34,601 nt of DNA from Geodermatophilaceae bacterium (GCA_013695685.1 JACCZY010000201.1:1-34601); one strand, 5' to 3'; shown: positions 15,815-24,660, counted from the stretch's first letter. Notes: generated from the letters alone by a model not told the origin. Translations and numbers: made by a program.

Positions 15815-16747
15815 GTGACAGACCAACCGCCCATCGCAGACGACATCGAGCACGCCGCCGAGCGCATCCACGGGCGGGTCCGCGTCACTCCGATCATCGA
15901 CACCGGAGGCGCCGACGACCTCGTCGACGCCCCGGTCGTGCTCAAGCTGGAGCTGCTGCAGCACACCGGGTCCTTCAAGGTGCGTGGCGCGTACAACCGG
16001 GTGCTCTCGGCCGGGTCGCCGCCGCTGCTGGTAGCCGCATCCGGAGGCAACCACGGACTCGCCGTCGCCTACGTCGCGCATCGGCTCGGGCTGCGGGCGG
16101 AGATCTTCGTTCCGACCACCGCGCCGGCGGTCAAGATCGGCGGCATCCGTCTGCTCGACGCGGACGTGACGCTGGTAGGGACGTCGTACGCCGAGGCGCT
16201 GGCCGCGAGCCTGGAACGGGCGCAGCGGTCCGGGGCGCTGATGGTGCCTGCCTACGACTGCGCCGAGGTGGTGGCCGGTCAGGGCACTGTCGGTCGTGAG
16301 CTCGAGCAGCAGGCTCCCGCCGTCGAGACGATCCTGGTGGCCACCGGTGGCGGCGGGTTGATCGGCGGCATCGCGGCCTGGTGGTCCGGCCGGGCGCGGA
16401 TCGTGTCGGTGGAACCGTACGGCGCGCCGACTTTGCACGCCGCACTTGCCGCGGGCGAGCCGGTCGACGTGGAGGTCGACAGCGTTGCCGCCGATTCGTT
16501 GGGGGCCCGCCGGGTCGGTGGGCCGGGCTTCGCCGCCGCTGTGCAGGCCGGCGTGGTACCGGTGCTGGTGAGCGACGACGACATCCGTCGTACGCGCAGG
16601 TTGCTGTGGACCCGGCTGCGGATCGCCGCCGAACCCGGCGGTGCCACCGCCCTCGCCGGCCTGGTGTCCGGCGTCTACCGCCCGGAGCCGGGGGAGCGGG
16701 TGGCGGTGGTGGTCTGCGGCGGCAACGCGTCCCCCGCGGACCTGTAG
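15815..16747 (+). CDS. Threonine/serine dehydratase-like PLP-dependent enzyme (fold type II)
   Basis: VTDQPPIADDIEHAAERIHGRVRVTPIIDTGG...LKLELLQHTGSFKVRGAYNRVL (PLP Lys motif), ASGGNHGLAVAYVAHRLG, VATGGGGLIGGIAAW. Confidence 0.93.
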   Translation: MTDQPPIADDIEHAAERIHGRVRVTPIIDTGGADDLVDAPVVLKLELLQHTGSFKVRGAYNRVLSAGSPPLLVAASGGNHGLAVAYVAHRLGLRAEIFVPTTAPAVKIGGIRLLDADVTLVGTSYAEALAASLERAQRSGALMVPAYDCAEVVAGQGTVGRELEQQAPAVETILVATGGGGLIGGIAAWWSGRARIVSVEPYGAPTLHAALAAGEPVDVEVDSVAADSLGARRVGGPGFAAAVQAGVVPVLVSDDDIRRTRRLLWTRLRIAAEPGGATALAGLVSGVYRPEPGERVAVVVCGGNASPADL

Positions 16748-17313
16748 CCGGGGTCGTGCTCTCGTGCCCAGTCCTCCCGCGTCAGTGCATATTCCACATC
16801 GCCTTGGTCATCGCCGTCGATCGGGTACGGCCAGTCCTGGTGGAACGTCCGGGCGAGGGTGAGACCCGACTTCTCCATCACCCGCCGCGACGCCGTGTGC
16901 ACGACCATCGCCTCGGCGACGACCCGGCGTACGCCGAACTCGAGGAAGCCTTTGCGGATCAGGGCCCGGCTTCCCTCGGCGGCGTAACCCTTACCCCAGG
17001 ACGACTTCCGCAGTCGATAGCCCAGCTCCGGTTCGTCCTCGGGATGGCCGTCAGCGGGGCGGAAGTGGAACCAGCCGAGGAAGTCTCCGGTGGACCTCTC
17101 GATCGCAGCCCAGAATCCGTACCCGGGATAGCGGTCGTAGTAGGACAGGAATGCCGGCAGCGTCTCGTTCTCGATCGCCTCGCGCGACGTGGTGAGGCCG
17201 CCGGTGATGAACTGCATGACCTCGGGGTCGCCGTCGAGGTCGACCAGATTGTCCACGTCATCCGCGGTGAACTCGCGCAGCAGCAGCCGCTCGGTCTCCA
17301 GGAAGATGCGCAT
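16675..17313 (-). CDS. GNAT family N-acetyltransferase (RimJ/RimL-like)
   Basis: MRIFLETERLLLREFTADDVDNLVDLDGDPEVMQFITGG...ELGYRLRKSSWGKGYAAEGSRALIRKGFLEFGVRRVVAEAMVVHTASRRVMEKSGL. C-terminus overlaps the 3' end of the convergent dehydratase gene. Confidence 0.93.
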   Translation of the reverse strand: MRIFLETERLLLREFTADDVDNLVDLDGDPEVMQFITGGLTTSREAIENETLPAFLSYYDRYPGYGFWAAIERSTGDFLGWFHFRPADGHPEDEPELGYRLRKSSWGKGYAAEGSRALIRKGFLEFGVRRVVAEAMVVHTASRRVMEKSGLTLARTFHQDWPYPIDGDDQGDVEYALTREDWAREHDPGYRSAGDALPPQTTTATRSPGSGR

Positions 17314-17363
17314 ACGGCAGATCCTGTCACGACGGCCGCGCCGGCTCTGCGAGGATCGACCGC

Positions 17364-18215
17364 ATGCTGCATGGCCTCGTCACGTTCCTCACGGACTACT
17401 CGGTCGCGCCGCCCGAGCTTGCCCGGGCCGCCGAGGACGAGGGGTTCGAGTCGCTGTTCGTGACCGAGCACACCCACATCCCGGCGGTACGTGAGACGCC
17501 GTGGCCGGGTGGCGCGGACCTGCCCCGCGAGTACTCGCACACCTTCGATCCGTTCGTCGCGCTCGCCGGTGCAGCCGCGGTCACCACCACGCTCAAGCTC
17601 GGCACCGGCGTCTGCCTGGTCGCCCAGCACGACCCGATCGTGCTAGCCAAGCAGGTCGCCAGCCTCGACCATCTCTGCGGTGGCCGGTTCCTGCTCGGTG
17701 TCGGCGCCGGCTGGAACCGCGAGGAGATGCGCAACCACGGCGTCGATCCCACCGTGCGATTCCGGATGATGCGTGAGCACGTCGAGGCCATGCGCGAGAT
17801 CTGGTCGCAGGACGAGGCGTCGTACGCCGGGAAGCACGTGACCTTCGAGCGGATCTGGTCGTGGCCCAAACCGGTGCAGCGACCCGGCCCGCCGGTGTTG
17901 ATCGGCGGAAGCGGCCCGAAGGTCATCGATCGGGTGCTCGCCTACGGCGACGGGTGGGCACCTATCAGCCGGCAGACCGGCAACCTCCAGGACATAGCCG
18001 ATCGGATCGTCGAGCTACGGCAGCGGGCCGCGGCGGCCGGCCGCGACCACATCCCGGTGACCGTGTACGGCGGGTCCACCAAGCCCGACACGCTGGACCG
18101 CCTCGCTGCGATGGGTGTCGACCGCCTCCTGCACGTGCTCCCGACCCTCCCGCGAGACGAGGCGCTGCAGCGCGTCGCGGTGACTGCACGGCTCCTGCAT
18201 GCCGCGGCTGACTGA
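17364..18215 (+). CDS. LLM class F420-dependent oxidoreductase
   Basis: MLHGLVTFLTDYSVAPPELARAAEDEGFESLFVTEHTHIPA...LKLGTGVCLVAQHDPIVLAKQVASLDHLCGGRFLLGVGAGWNREEMRNHG. Confidence 0.95.
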   Translation: MLHGLVTFLTDYSVAPPELARAAEDEGFESLFVTEHTHIPAVRETPWPGGADLPREYSHTFDPFVALAGAAAVTTTLKLGTGVCLVAQHDPIVLAKQVASLDHLCGGRFLLGVGAGWNREEMRNHGVDPTVRFRMMREHVEAMREIWSQDEASYAGKHVTFERIWSWPKPVQRPGPPVLIGGSGPKVIDRVLAYGDGWAPISRQTGNLQDIADRIVELRQRAAAAGRDHIPVTVYGGSTKPDTLDRLAAMGVDRLLHVLPTLPRDEALQRVAVTARLLHAAAD

Positions 18216-18627
18216 CCCGGGCGACCTTGCAGCGAGGGTCGCCAGCGCGCGTGTTGGCCGGTTGGCGACGATCCGTCCCGACGGATCACCCCGGCTGGTG
18301 CCGATCACGTTCGTCGTGGTGGACGGGCTCGTCTGCTCGGCCGTCGAGACCATCAAACCCAAGACGTCGACGCGGCTGGCGCGCCTGGACGATGTCCGCC
18401 GCGATCCGCGCGTCGCCATCCTGGTCGACCGGTACGACGAGGATTGGGAACGGCTCTGGTGGGTCCGCATCGACGGCGCGGCGGCGATTCGCGAGGAGTT
18501 CCCCGCGGCGGTGACGGCGCTGCGGGCGAAGTACCCGAGGTATGCAACCGCCGAACTCGACGGGCCAGTCCTCGTGGTCACCCCGTCGGCGTGGACCGGC
18601 TGGTCGGCGACGGCGGCATCCCCGTGA
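18199..18627 (+). CDS. PPOX-class F420-dependent oxidoreductase (TIGR03668-like)
   Basis: MPRLTDPGDLAARVASARVGRLATIRPDGSPRLVPITFVVVDGLVCSAVETIKPKTSTRLARLDDVRRDPRVAILVDRYDEDWERLWWVRIDG; overlaps the end of the LLM gene. Confidence 0.9.
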   Translation: MPRLTDPGDLAARVASARVGRLATIRPDGSPRLVPITFVVVDGLVCSAVETIKPKTSTRLARLDDVRRDPRVAILVDRYDEDWERLWWVRIDGAAAIREEFPAAVTALRAKYPRYATAELDGPVLVVTPSAWTGWSATAASP

Positions 18628-18708
18628 GGGCGGCTCGGCCGGCCCCGACGGCATCCCGTGAGGACGGCTTGGCCAGCGCCGACCGTTCGCGCAGATATGG
18701 CGTCATTG

Positions 18709-18744
18709 GATGCGGTTTCGGCCACGAGCCGACCGAAGCCGCAT
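18709..18744. repeat. Imperfect inverted repeat / hairpin
   Basis: TTGGATGCGGTTTCGG ... CCGAAGCCGCATCCGA separated by CCACGAGCCGA-type loop; 14 of 16 positions Watson-Crick complementary. Confidence 0.5.
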
Positions 18745-18823
18745 CCGATCATGCGGATTTCGCCGCAGCGGCGACCGACACCCGGCTGCGGCCACCCCGG
18801 CATCCCTCTGTGAGAATTGCCGT

Positions 18824-19597
18824 ATGAGCATTCCCGGGGGTACGCCGATGCTGCGGGTCGAGGAGCGAGCCGGCGTCGCGGTGGTCGAGCTACGCCATGG
18901 CAAGGTCAACGCGCAGGATCTCGAGCTGCTCCTGCTGCTCGCCGACACCATGGACGGGCTCACCGACGCAGCCGTGGTCCTCACCGGCGCCGGATCGAGC
19001 TTCTCCGCCGGCGTCGACCTGCGCCGGGTAGTCACCGGCGACGACGAGCACATCGACGAGTTCCTCACCGCGCTCAGCCGCGCCCTCCTCGCGGTCTTCC
19101 GGCACCCGCGTCCGGTCGTGGCAGCTGTCAACGGTCACGCAATCGCCGGCGGCTGTGTGCTGGCGGCCGCGGCGGACGTCCGGCTGATGTCCGCCGGGTC
19201 GATCGGGCTGACCGAACTGCGGGTCGGCGTCCCGTTCCCGACCGCCGCTATCGAGATCGTCCGGTACGCCGTCGGTTCGACCGCCCATCCACTCGCGCTC
19301 TTCGCCCAGTTGCACGACCCGCAGGAGGCGCAGGCGATGGGCCTCATCCACGGCGTCTGCGAACCCGAACGGCTGCTCGACGAGGCGGTGGACCGGGCCA
19401 CCCGGCTGGCCGCGGTCGCCCCTGCGACGTTCGCCCTGACGAAGCGGCAGCTGCACGCTCCTGCCGAGGCGCGCATCGCTGAGCGCACGGGACGCGAGGA
19501 CGCCGAGGTGCGCCGGCTGTGGAAGGACGCGGACGCCCGTGCGGCAATCAGCGCCTTCCTGGCCGGTCTGGATAGCTCAGCAGCCCGCCGTAGCTGA
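18824..19597 (+). CDS. Enoyl-CoA hydratase/isomerase family protein
   Basis: MSIPGGTPMLRVEERAGVAVVELRHGKVNAQDLELLLLLADTM...AAVVLTGAGSSFSAGVDLRRVV...RPVVAAVNGHAIAGGCVLAAAADVRLMSAGSIGLTELRVGVPFP; crotonase fold motifs. Confidence 0.93.
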   Translation: MSIPGGTPMLRVEERAGVAVVELRHGKVNAQDLELLLLLADTMDGLTDAAVVLTGAGSSFSAGVDLRRVVTGDDEHIDEFLTALSRALLAVFRHPRPVVAAVNGHAIAGGCVLAAAADVRLMSAGSIGLTELRVGVPFPTAAIEIVRYAVGSTAHPLALFAQLHDPQEAQAMGLIHGVCEPERLLDEAVDRATRLAAVAPATFALTKRQLHAPAEARIAERTGREDAEVRRLWKDADARAAISAFLAGLDSSAARRS

Positions 19598-19633
19598 CAG
19601 AGAAGCGAGTTTCCGGTCCGATAGCCTGCAGTC

Positions 19634-19791
19634 GTGTCCGGCGACATCTACAAGGGGGCCGCTGGCCGCCAGGAGAGCCAGGGGGGGCCGCCAGGCTGCC
19701 CGCGGCGCGCGTTGTCACCGTTGCCGGAGCCGGGCACCTGCTCCCCCATGAGCAGCCTGAACTGGTCCTGACCGCCGTTGGGACTGCCTGA
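19634..19791 (+). pseudogene. Alpha/beta hydrolase remnant (C-terminal fragment, frame-shifted relative to a candidate GTG start)
   Basis: One frame reads GEPGGAARLPAARVVTVAGAGHLLPHEQPELVLTAVGTA* (stop 19789-19791), a typical alpha/beta hydrolase C-terminus with the catalytic-His GAGH motif. No upstream hydrolase body exists. A GTG-initiated peptide VSGDIYKGAAGRQE... at 19634 is in another frame. Confidence 0.6.
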
Positions 19792-19859
19792 GCCGGGTTG
19801 ACACCCGGCCGGCCGCGGAGCAGGTTGACCGCACCAGCCACTAAACGGAGGAGCAACAC

Positions 19860-20078
19860 ATGGCGGAGAGCGTGTACCGGGTCACCGAACTGGTCGGGAC
19901 GAGCAGCGAGTCGTGGGAGAAGGCAGCCAGCGCCGCCGTCGCCACGGCCGGCCGGACCATCCGTGACCTGCGCATCGCCGAGGTGGTCGAGTTGGACATG
20001 CAGATCGAGGACGGTCACGTTCTCGCCTACCGCGCGCGCCTGAAGATCTCGTTCAAGTATGAGAATCAGGGCGAGTAA
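19860..20078 (+). CDS. Dodecin family protein
   Basis: MAESVYRVTELVGTSSESWEKAASAAVATAGRTIRDLRIAEVVELDMQIEDGHVLAYRARLKISFKYENQGE; size and motif match dodecin. Upstream GGAGGAG ribosome-binding site. Confidence 0.92.
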   Translation: MAESVYRVTELVGTSSESWEKAASAAVATAGRTIRDLRIAEVVELDMQIEDGHVLAYRARLKISFKYENQGE

Positions 20079-20714
20079 CTGACCGATCCGCCCTCTCCGG
20101 CCGACCCGCTCGACCGGCTGCGGCCGAGCGAGCTGTTCTCCGACCGTGTGCTCACGGTGCCCAACCTGCTCAGCTTCGCCCGGTTGCTCGGCGTACCGCT
20201 GTTCCTCTGGTTCCTGCTCGGCCCGCGCTGGGATGTCGCTGCGATAGCGATCCTGGTGGTTGCCGGCGTCACCGACTACCTCGACGGAATGTTGGCGCGC
20301 CGGCTCGGGCAGACCAGCAAGTTGGGTGCGCTGCTCGACCCGTTGGCCGACCGGTTGTACATCATCAGCACGCTGGTCGCCTTCGTCGTCCGCGACGTGA
20401 TCCCCCTGTGGCTGGCGGCGCTCATCCTCGGCCGCGACGTGATCCTGGGGTTGTGCCTGCCGGTGCTCCGCCATTACCGCTATCCGCCGCTGCAGGTGCA
20501 CTACCTGGGTAAGGCTGCCACGTTCAACCTCCTGTACGCCTTCCCGCTGCTGCTCATCGCCGTCGGGGACGGCCCGGTCGCCGCGCTCGCCCAGCCGATC
20601 GGGTACGCGTTCGCGGCTTGGGGGGTCGGGCTGTACCTGTGGTCCGGAGTCCTGTACCTGCTGCAGGTCAGGCAGCTCGTCGGGGTCGCCCGGCGGGAGG
20701 CGCGAAACGGGTAG
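20079..20714 (+). CDS. CDP-alcohol phosphatidyltransferase family protein (PgsA2-like)
   Basis: DYLDGMLARRLGQTSKLGALLDPLADRLY matches the DG-AR-G-D-D signature. Frame is open from CTG 20079; the first conventional start (GTG) is 20148, so the start is uncertain. Confidence 0.88.
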   Translation: MTDPPSPADPLDRLRPSELFSDRVLTVPNLLSFARLLGVPLFLWFLLGPRWDVAAIAILVVAGVTDYLDGMLARRLGQTSKLGALLDPLADRLYIISTLVAFVVRDVIPLWLAALILGRDVILGLCLPVLRHYRYPPLQVHYLGKAATFNLLYAFPLLLIAVGDGPVAALAQPIGYAFAAWGVGLYLWSGVLYLLQVRQLVGVARREARNG

Positions 20715-20786
20715 CCTCGCTGTCCCGGTGACGTTTGCGGCGATGTGCCAGGTGTGACCAGACCGGGAAGGAGGTCCGGGTAGGCG

Positions 20787-21680
20787 ATGAGCAGTCACCG
20801 GCCGAGGATCGCCTCCACGACGTCGGGGATGCTGTCGTCCCTGCTGGAGGACGCCCTCGACCCCGCGTACGCCGAAGCAGCGGCTCGACGCGGTGACGCA
20901 GGTGAGCGAGATGACCGGAAGCGGTCGCAGACGCTGTCTCTGATGATCGGTGGCCTGCTCGTCGCGGGCCTCCTGCTGGGAATCGCCTACACAGACACCC
21001 GGGCCGAGGCTCCGGGCAGCGAACGGGCGCGGCTGGCTCTACTGGCCGACGTGCAGCGTGATTCCGCGCGCACCGCAGAATTGCAGGAGCGGCTGGAGCA
21101 GCTGCGCGCCGAGGTGGCTGACGCCGTCGACGCTGGCCTGGTCGTCACCGAGGAAGGTCGAGCGCAATCGGAGCTGGTGCAACGGTTGGAGGCCGCAACC
21201 GGCGTACTGGCCGTCGAAGGCCCGGGGCTCGTCGTCACGATGTCCGATGCCCCTCCGGAGGAGTCGGTGGACCCGGTTTCCGGTGAGCCCGTCGAGGTCG
21301 TTCCAGAAGCCGGCTTGGTGCTGGACATCGACCTACAGGTGGTCGTGAACGCGTTGTGGGCGGCCGGCGCCGAGGCGATCGCGGTCGACGGGCGGCGCCT
21401 AGCACCGACCAGCTCGATCCGGACCGCGGGAGAGGCGATCCTGGTCGACTTCCAGCCGGTCAGCAGCCCGTATGTCGTCGAGGCTGTCGGCAACCCGGAT
21501 CTGCTCGTCCCCCGCTTCGCCGGCTCGGAGACCGCCGGCCGCTACGACGCCTATCGGCAGCTGTACGGCATCGGATTCGACCTCGCCCGGGCCGAGCAGA
21601 TGTCGCTCGCGGCGGCCACCGACTACGACCTGCGCTACGCCGAGAACACCGCGACGCCGACCGCCGGGCCGACGAAGTGA
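20787..21680 (+). CDS. DUF881 family protein
   Basis: Single TM (MIGGLLVAGLLLGIAY), coiled coil, then VEGPGLVVTMSDAPPEES...LVLDIDLQVVVNALWAAGAEAIAVDGRRLAPTSSIRTAGEAILVDFQPVSSPYVVEAVG; typical DUF881. Confidence 0.93.
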   Translation: MSSHRPRIASTTSGMLSSLLEDALDPAYAEAAARRGDAGERDDRKRSQTLSLMIGGLLVAGLLLGIAYTDTRAEAPGSERARLALLADVQRDSARTAELQERLEQLRAEVADAVDAGLVVTEEGRAQSELVQRLEAATGVLAVEGPGLVVTMSDAPPEESVDPVSGEPVEVVPEAGLVLDIDLQVVVNALWAAGAEAIAVDGRRLAPTSSIRTAGEAILVDFQPVSSPYVVEAVGNPDLLVPRFAGSETAGRYDAYRQLYGIGFDLARAEQMSLAAATDYDLRYAENTATPTAGPTK

Positions 21681-22009
21681 TCCCGGCCTTCGCCCTCGCC
21701 CTCGGGATAGTGCTCGGCCTCATCCTCGATCCCACGGTGCCCCTGTGGCTGCAGCCCTACCTCCCGATTGCCGTCGTCGCCGCCTTGGACTCGGTCTTCG
21801 GCGGAGTTCGCGCCCGCCTCGACGGCATCTTCGAGGCCAAGGTGTTCGTCGTGTCCTTCGTGTCGAACGTTCTCGTCGCCGCTCTCATCGTCTTCCTCGG
21901 CGACCAGCTCGGTGTCGGCGCACAGCTGTCGACCGCGGTTGTCGTGGTCCTCGGCATCCGCATCTTCGGCAACGCGGCTGCGATCCGAAGGCATGTGTTC
22001 CGTGCCTGA
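21677..22009 (+). CDS. Small basic protein (DUF1290, Sbp-like membrane protein)
   Basis: VIPAFALALGIVLGLILDPTVPLWLQPYLPIAVVAALDSVFGGVRARLDGIFEAKVFVVSFVSNVLVAALIVFLGDQLGVG; GTGA overlap with DUF881; flanked by DUF881 genes. Confidence 0.93.
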   Translation: MIPAFALALGIVLGLILDPTVPLWLQPYLPIAVVAALDSVFGGVRARLDGIFEAKVFVVSFVSNVLVAALIVFLGDQLGVGAQLSTAVVVVLGIRIFGNAAAIRRHVFRA

Positions 22010-22736
22010 CCAGCCACTCGATCCGGAGCCCGAGGTCACAGCGCCCCGGACCAGTCGCCGCCGGGCCAGCCTGCTCATCGGCGTCCTGTGCCTCCTGCTC
22101 GGCTTCGCCCTCGCGGTGCAGGTGCGGACCACCTCGGCGGACAGCGGACTGGGATCGGCCCGGCAGGAGGACCTGGTGCGCATCCTCGATGACCTGTCCG
22201 CGCGGGAGGACCGGCTGCGCCAGGACATCGCCGGCCAGGAGGAGATCCGCGACCGGCTGGCAACCGGCGGCAACCAGGCCGACACCGCGCTGGCGGAGGC
22301 TCGGCTGCGGCAGCAGCAGCTGGCGATCCTGGCCGGAACCGTCGTGGCGCAAGGGCCGGGCATCGAGCTCACGGTTTCCGACCCGGGCGACGGGGTGGGG
22401 CCGGAGGTCCTCCTGGATGCCATCCAGGAGCTGCGGGCGGCCGGCGCTGAGGCCATCCAGATCGGCGACGTCCGGATCGGCGTGTCCACGGCGGTGACCG
22501 GGAATCCGGGGTCGCTCGTCATCGACGGAACGTCGCTGTCGGCGCCGTACCGGATCGTGGTCATCGGCGATCCACCGACCCTGGAGACGGCATTGAACAT
22601 TCCCGGCGGCGTCGTCAACACCGTCAGCCGGGCAGGTGGTCAGACGCGGATCGAGCAGCGCGAGCAGGTGACGGTCAGCGCCTTGCGGGTCCTCGAGCCG
22701 CCTGAATACGCTCAGCCGGCTCCGGAGAACGACTGA
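21993..22736 (+). CDS. DUF881 family protein (second copy)
   Basis: VPDQPLDPEPEVTAPRTSRRRASLLIGVLCLLLGFALAVQVRTTS...VVAQGPGIELTVSDPGDGVGPEVLLDAIQELRAAGAEAIQIGDVRIGVSTAVTG. Start ATG 21993 or GTG 22002. Confidence 0.92.
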   Translation: MCSVPDQPLDPEPEVTAPRTSRRRASLLIGVLCLLLGFALAVQVRTTSADSGLGSARQEDLVRILDDLSAREDRLRQDIAGQEEIRDRLATGGNQADTALAEARLRQQQLAILAGTVVAQGPGIELTVSDPGDGVGPEVLLDAIQELRAAGAEAIQIGDVRIGVSTAVTGNPGSLVIDGTSLSAPYRIVVIGDPPTLETALNIPGGVVNTVSRAGGQTRIEQREQVTVSALRVLEPPEYAQPAPEND

Positions 22737-22770
22737 CCCGACGCGGAGTAAGCCGACAGAAGGGGCCACC

Positions 22771-23157
22771 ATGATCCCAGCCGACCGCAGGTACACCGCC
22801 GCGCACGAGTGGGCGCAACCGACCGGCAACGGAAGCGTGCTGCGGATCGGCATCACCGAATACGCCCAGGAGAACCTCGGCGACATCGTCTACGTGTCCC
22901 TGCCCGAGGTCGGCCAGCGGCTTGAGGCCGGCCAGAGCTTCGGTGAGGTGGAGTCCACCAAGAGCGTGTCCGACCTCTACGCGCCGGTTGCGGGGACGGT
23001 CACCGCATGCAACGAGGCTCTCTCCGCCAACCCCGAACTGGTCAACACCGACCCCTTCGGCGAGGGCTGGATGGTGGAGATCGAGGCCGCGGACGCCACG
23101 GCTGTCGAGGGTTTGTTGGACGCCGGGGCGTACGGCGACGGGCTCGGCTCAGCCTGA
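22771..23157 (+). CDS. gcvH: Glycine cleavage system H protein
   Basis: MIPADRRYTAAHEWAQ...GITEYAQENLGDIVYVSLPEVGQRLEAGQSFGEVESTKSVSDLYAPVAGTV; lipoyl-Lys motif ESTKSVSDLYAP. Confidence 0.97.
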   Translation: MIPADRRYTAAHEWAQPTGNGSVLRIGITEYAQENLGDIVYVSLPEVGQRLEAGQSFGEVESTKSVSDLYAPVAGTVTACNEALSANPELVNTDPFGEGWMVEIEAADATAVEGLLDAGAYGDGLGSA

Positions 23158-23230
23158 TTCGGATGGGCCAGCGCGCTCACCCTCTAGTGCCGATTGACCC
23201 TTGTCGTCTCGCGTGGCTAGTGTCGCGATC

Positions 23231-23767
23231 GTGTATTGCAGCCGGTGTGGCCACCAGAATCCCGTTGACGCGCACTTCTGTTCCAACTGTGGTCAGTCGC
23301 TGACACCGACCGCAGAGCCGCGCTCCTCCGGGGAGACCACCAAGGTCATCCCGAGGGTCGGCGCGGAGGAGACGGGAGACATTCCGGAGGCGCCGGATGA
23401 CAGCCCCGCCGCGCACGCCGGGGCCGTCGAGTCATTGCCTTCGGGTTCCGCGCTACTGGTGGTCAAACGAGGCCCGAACGCCGGCAGCCGCTTCCTGCTC
23501 GATCAGGACGTGACCACAGCCGGGCGGCACCCGGACAGCGACATCTTCCTCGACGACGTCACCGTCTCCCGCCGGCATGTGGAGTTCCGGCGTGAGGGCA
23601 GCGGCTTCTCGGTACACGATGTCGGCAGCCTCAACGGCACCTACGTCAACCGCGAGCCCATCGATTCCGCCTCGCTCGGTGGCGGCGACGAGGTGCAGAT
23701 CGGCAAGTTCCGCCTCACCTACCTGACCGCCGCTCGGTCGGGGGCCGAGGAAGCCGCCCAGGGATGA
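23231..23767 (+). CDS. garA: FHA domain protein with N-terminal zinc ribbon (GarA-like)
   Basis: VYCSRCGHQNPVDAHFCSNCGQSL zinc ribbon, ETTKVIP motif, then FHA: ALLVVKRGPNAGSRFLLDQDVTTAGRHPDSDIFLDDVTVSRRHVEFRREGSGFSVHDVGSLNGTYVNREPID. The track start at 23201 is TTG; GTG 23231 preferred. Confidence 0.88.
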   Translation: MYCSRCGHQNPVDAHFCSNCGQSLTPTAEPRSSGETTKVIPRVGAEETGDIPEAPDDSPAAHAGAVESLPSGSALLVVKRGPNAGSRFLLDQDVTTAGRHPDSDIFLDDVTVSRRHVEFRREGSGFSVHDVGSLNGTYVNREPIDSASLGGGDEVQIGKFRLTYLTAARSGAEEAAQG

Positions 23768-23801
23768 GCCTGGCGGCACGGCGTACGGGGGAGCCGGGCC
23801 G

Positions 23802-24530
23802 ATGACGATGTCGGCTCGATCGTTCATGAGCATCGGTGAGGTGCTCGGCCAGCTGCGTCCGGAATTTCCGGATGTGACGATTTCCAAGCTGCGCTTCCTG
23901 GAGTCGAAGGGGGTGATCCAGCCGGAGCGCACATCCTCGGGCTACCGTCAGTTCTCCCGCGACGACGTGAGCCGCCTGCGCTACGTCTTGGCCGCCCAGC
24001 GTGACCATTACCTGCCGCTGAAGGTGATCAAGGAGCACCTGGACGCCATCGACCGCGGATTGGAGCCGAGCACCTCGTCCGCGTCAGCGCCGCGAGTGCC
24101 GCGAGGGCTGAGCCTGGCAGGCGGTCTGCCGGGCCCGGAGGACTTCCTCCGGGCGCCCAGCGACATCAGGCTGTCCCGCGGCGAACTGCTCACCGCCTCC
24201 GGTCTGGCCGAGGACCAGCTGGCGCAGTTGGAGCAGTACGGACTGGTCACAGCCCGCGGCGGGTTCTACGAGGCCGAGGCGCTGATCATCGCCAAGACTG
24301 TGCAGGAGATGAGCCGCTTCGGCATCGAGGCGCGGCATCTGCGCGGTTTCCGCAGTGCGGCGGACCGGGAGATCGGGCTCGTCGAGCAGGTGATCACCCC
24401 GATCGCCCGCCAGCGCGGTCCGGAGGCTGCGGCCCGCGCCGACGAGACCGCCCGGGAACTGTCGGCACTGTCTGTGCGTCTGCACGCGACCCTCGTCAAG
24501 GCGGGCCTGCGCAGCCAGATCGGTAACTGA
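23802..24530 (+). CDS. ftsR: MerR family transcriptional regulator (FtsR / Rv1828-like)
   Basis: SFMSIGEVLGQLRPEFPDVTISKLRFLESKGVIQPERTSSGYRQFSRDDVSRLRYVLAAQRDHYLPLKVIKEHLDAIDRGL; position directly after garA. Confidence 0.88.
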   Translation: MTMSARSFMSIGEVLGQLRPEFPDVTISKLRFLESKGVIQPERTSSGYRQFSRDDVSRLRYVLAAQRDHYLPLKVIKEHLDAIDRGLEPSTSSASAPRVPRGLSLAGGLPGPEDFLRAPSDIRLSRGELLTASGLAEDQLAQLEQYGLVTARGGFYEAEALIIAKTVQEMSRFGIEARHLRGFRSAADREIGLVEQVITPIARQRGPEAAARADETARELSALSVRLHATLVKAGLRSQIGN

Positions 24531-24660
24531 ACTCGGCGCGTTGTGGGCTTGTCCCCTCATCCGCTAGCGGCGGCCGTGTACGTTTGGAGCAGCCACATTC
24601 CTGGTACCGCAGAGGCCGCCAGCCACGCCGCCCGATCACCAGCGTTGAGGAGGCCGTGAC

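Noticed and set aside
19548-20798. Large minus-strand ORF (416 aa)
   Set aside because: Antisense to dodecin and the CDP-alcohol phosphatidyltransferase; low-complexity Gln/Arg/Asp composition without family motifs.
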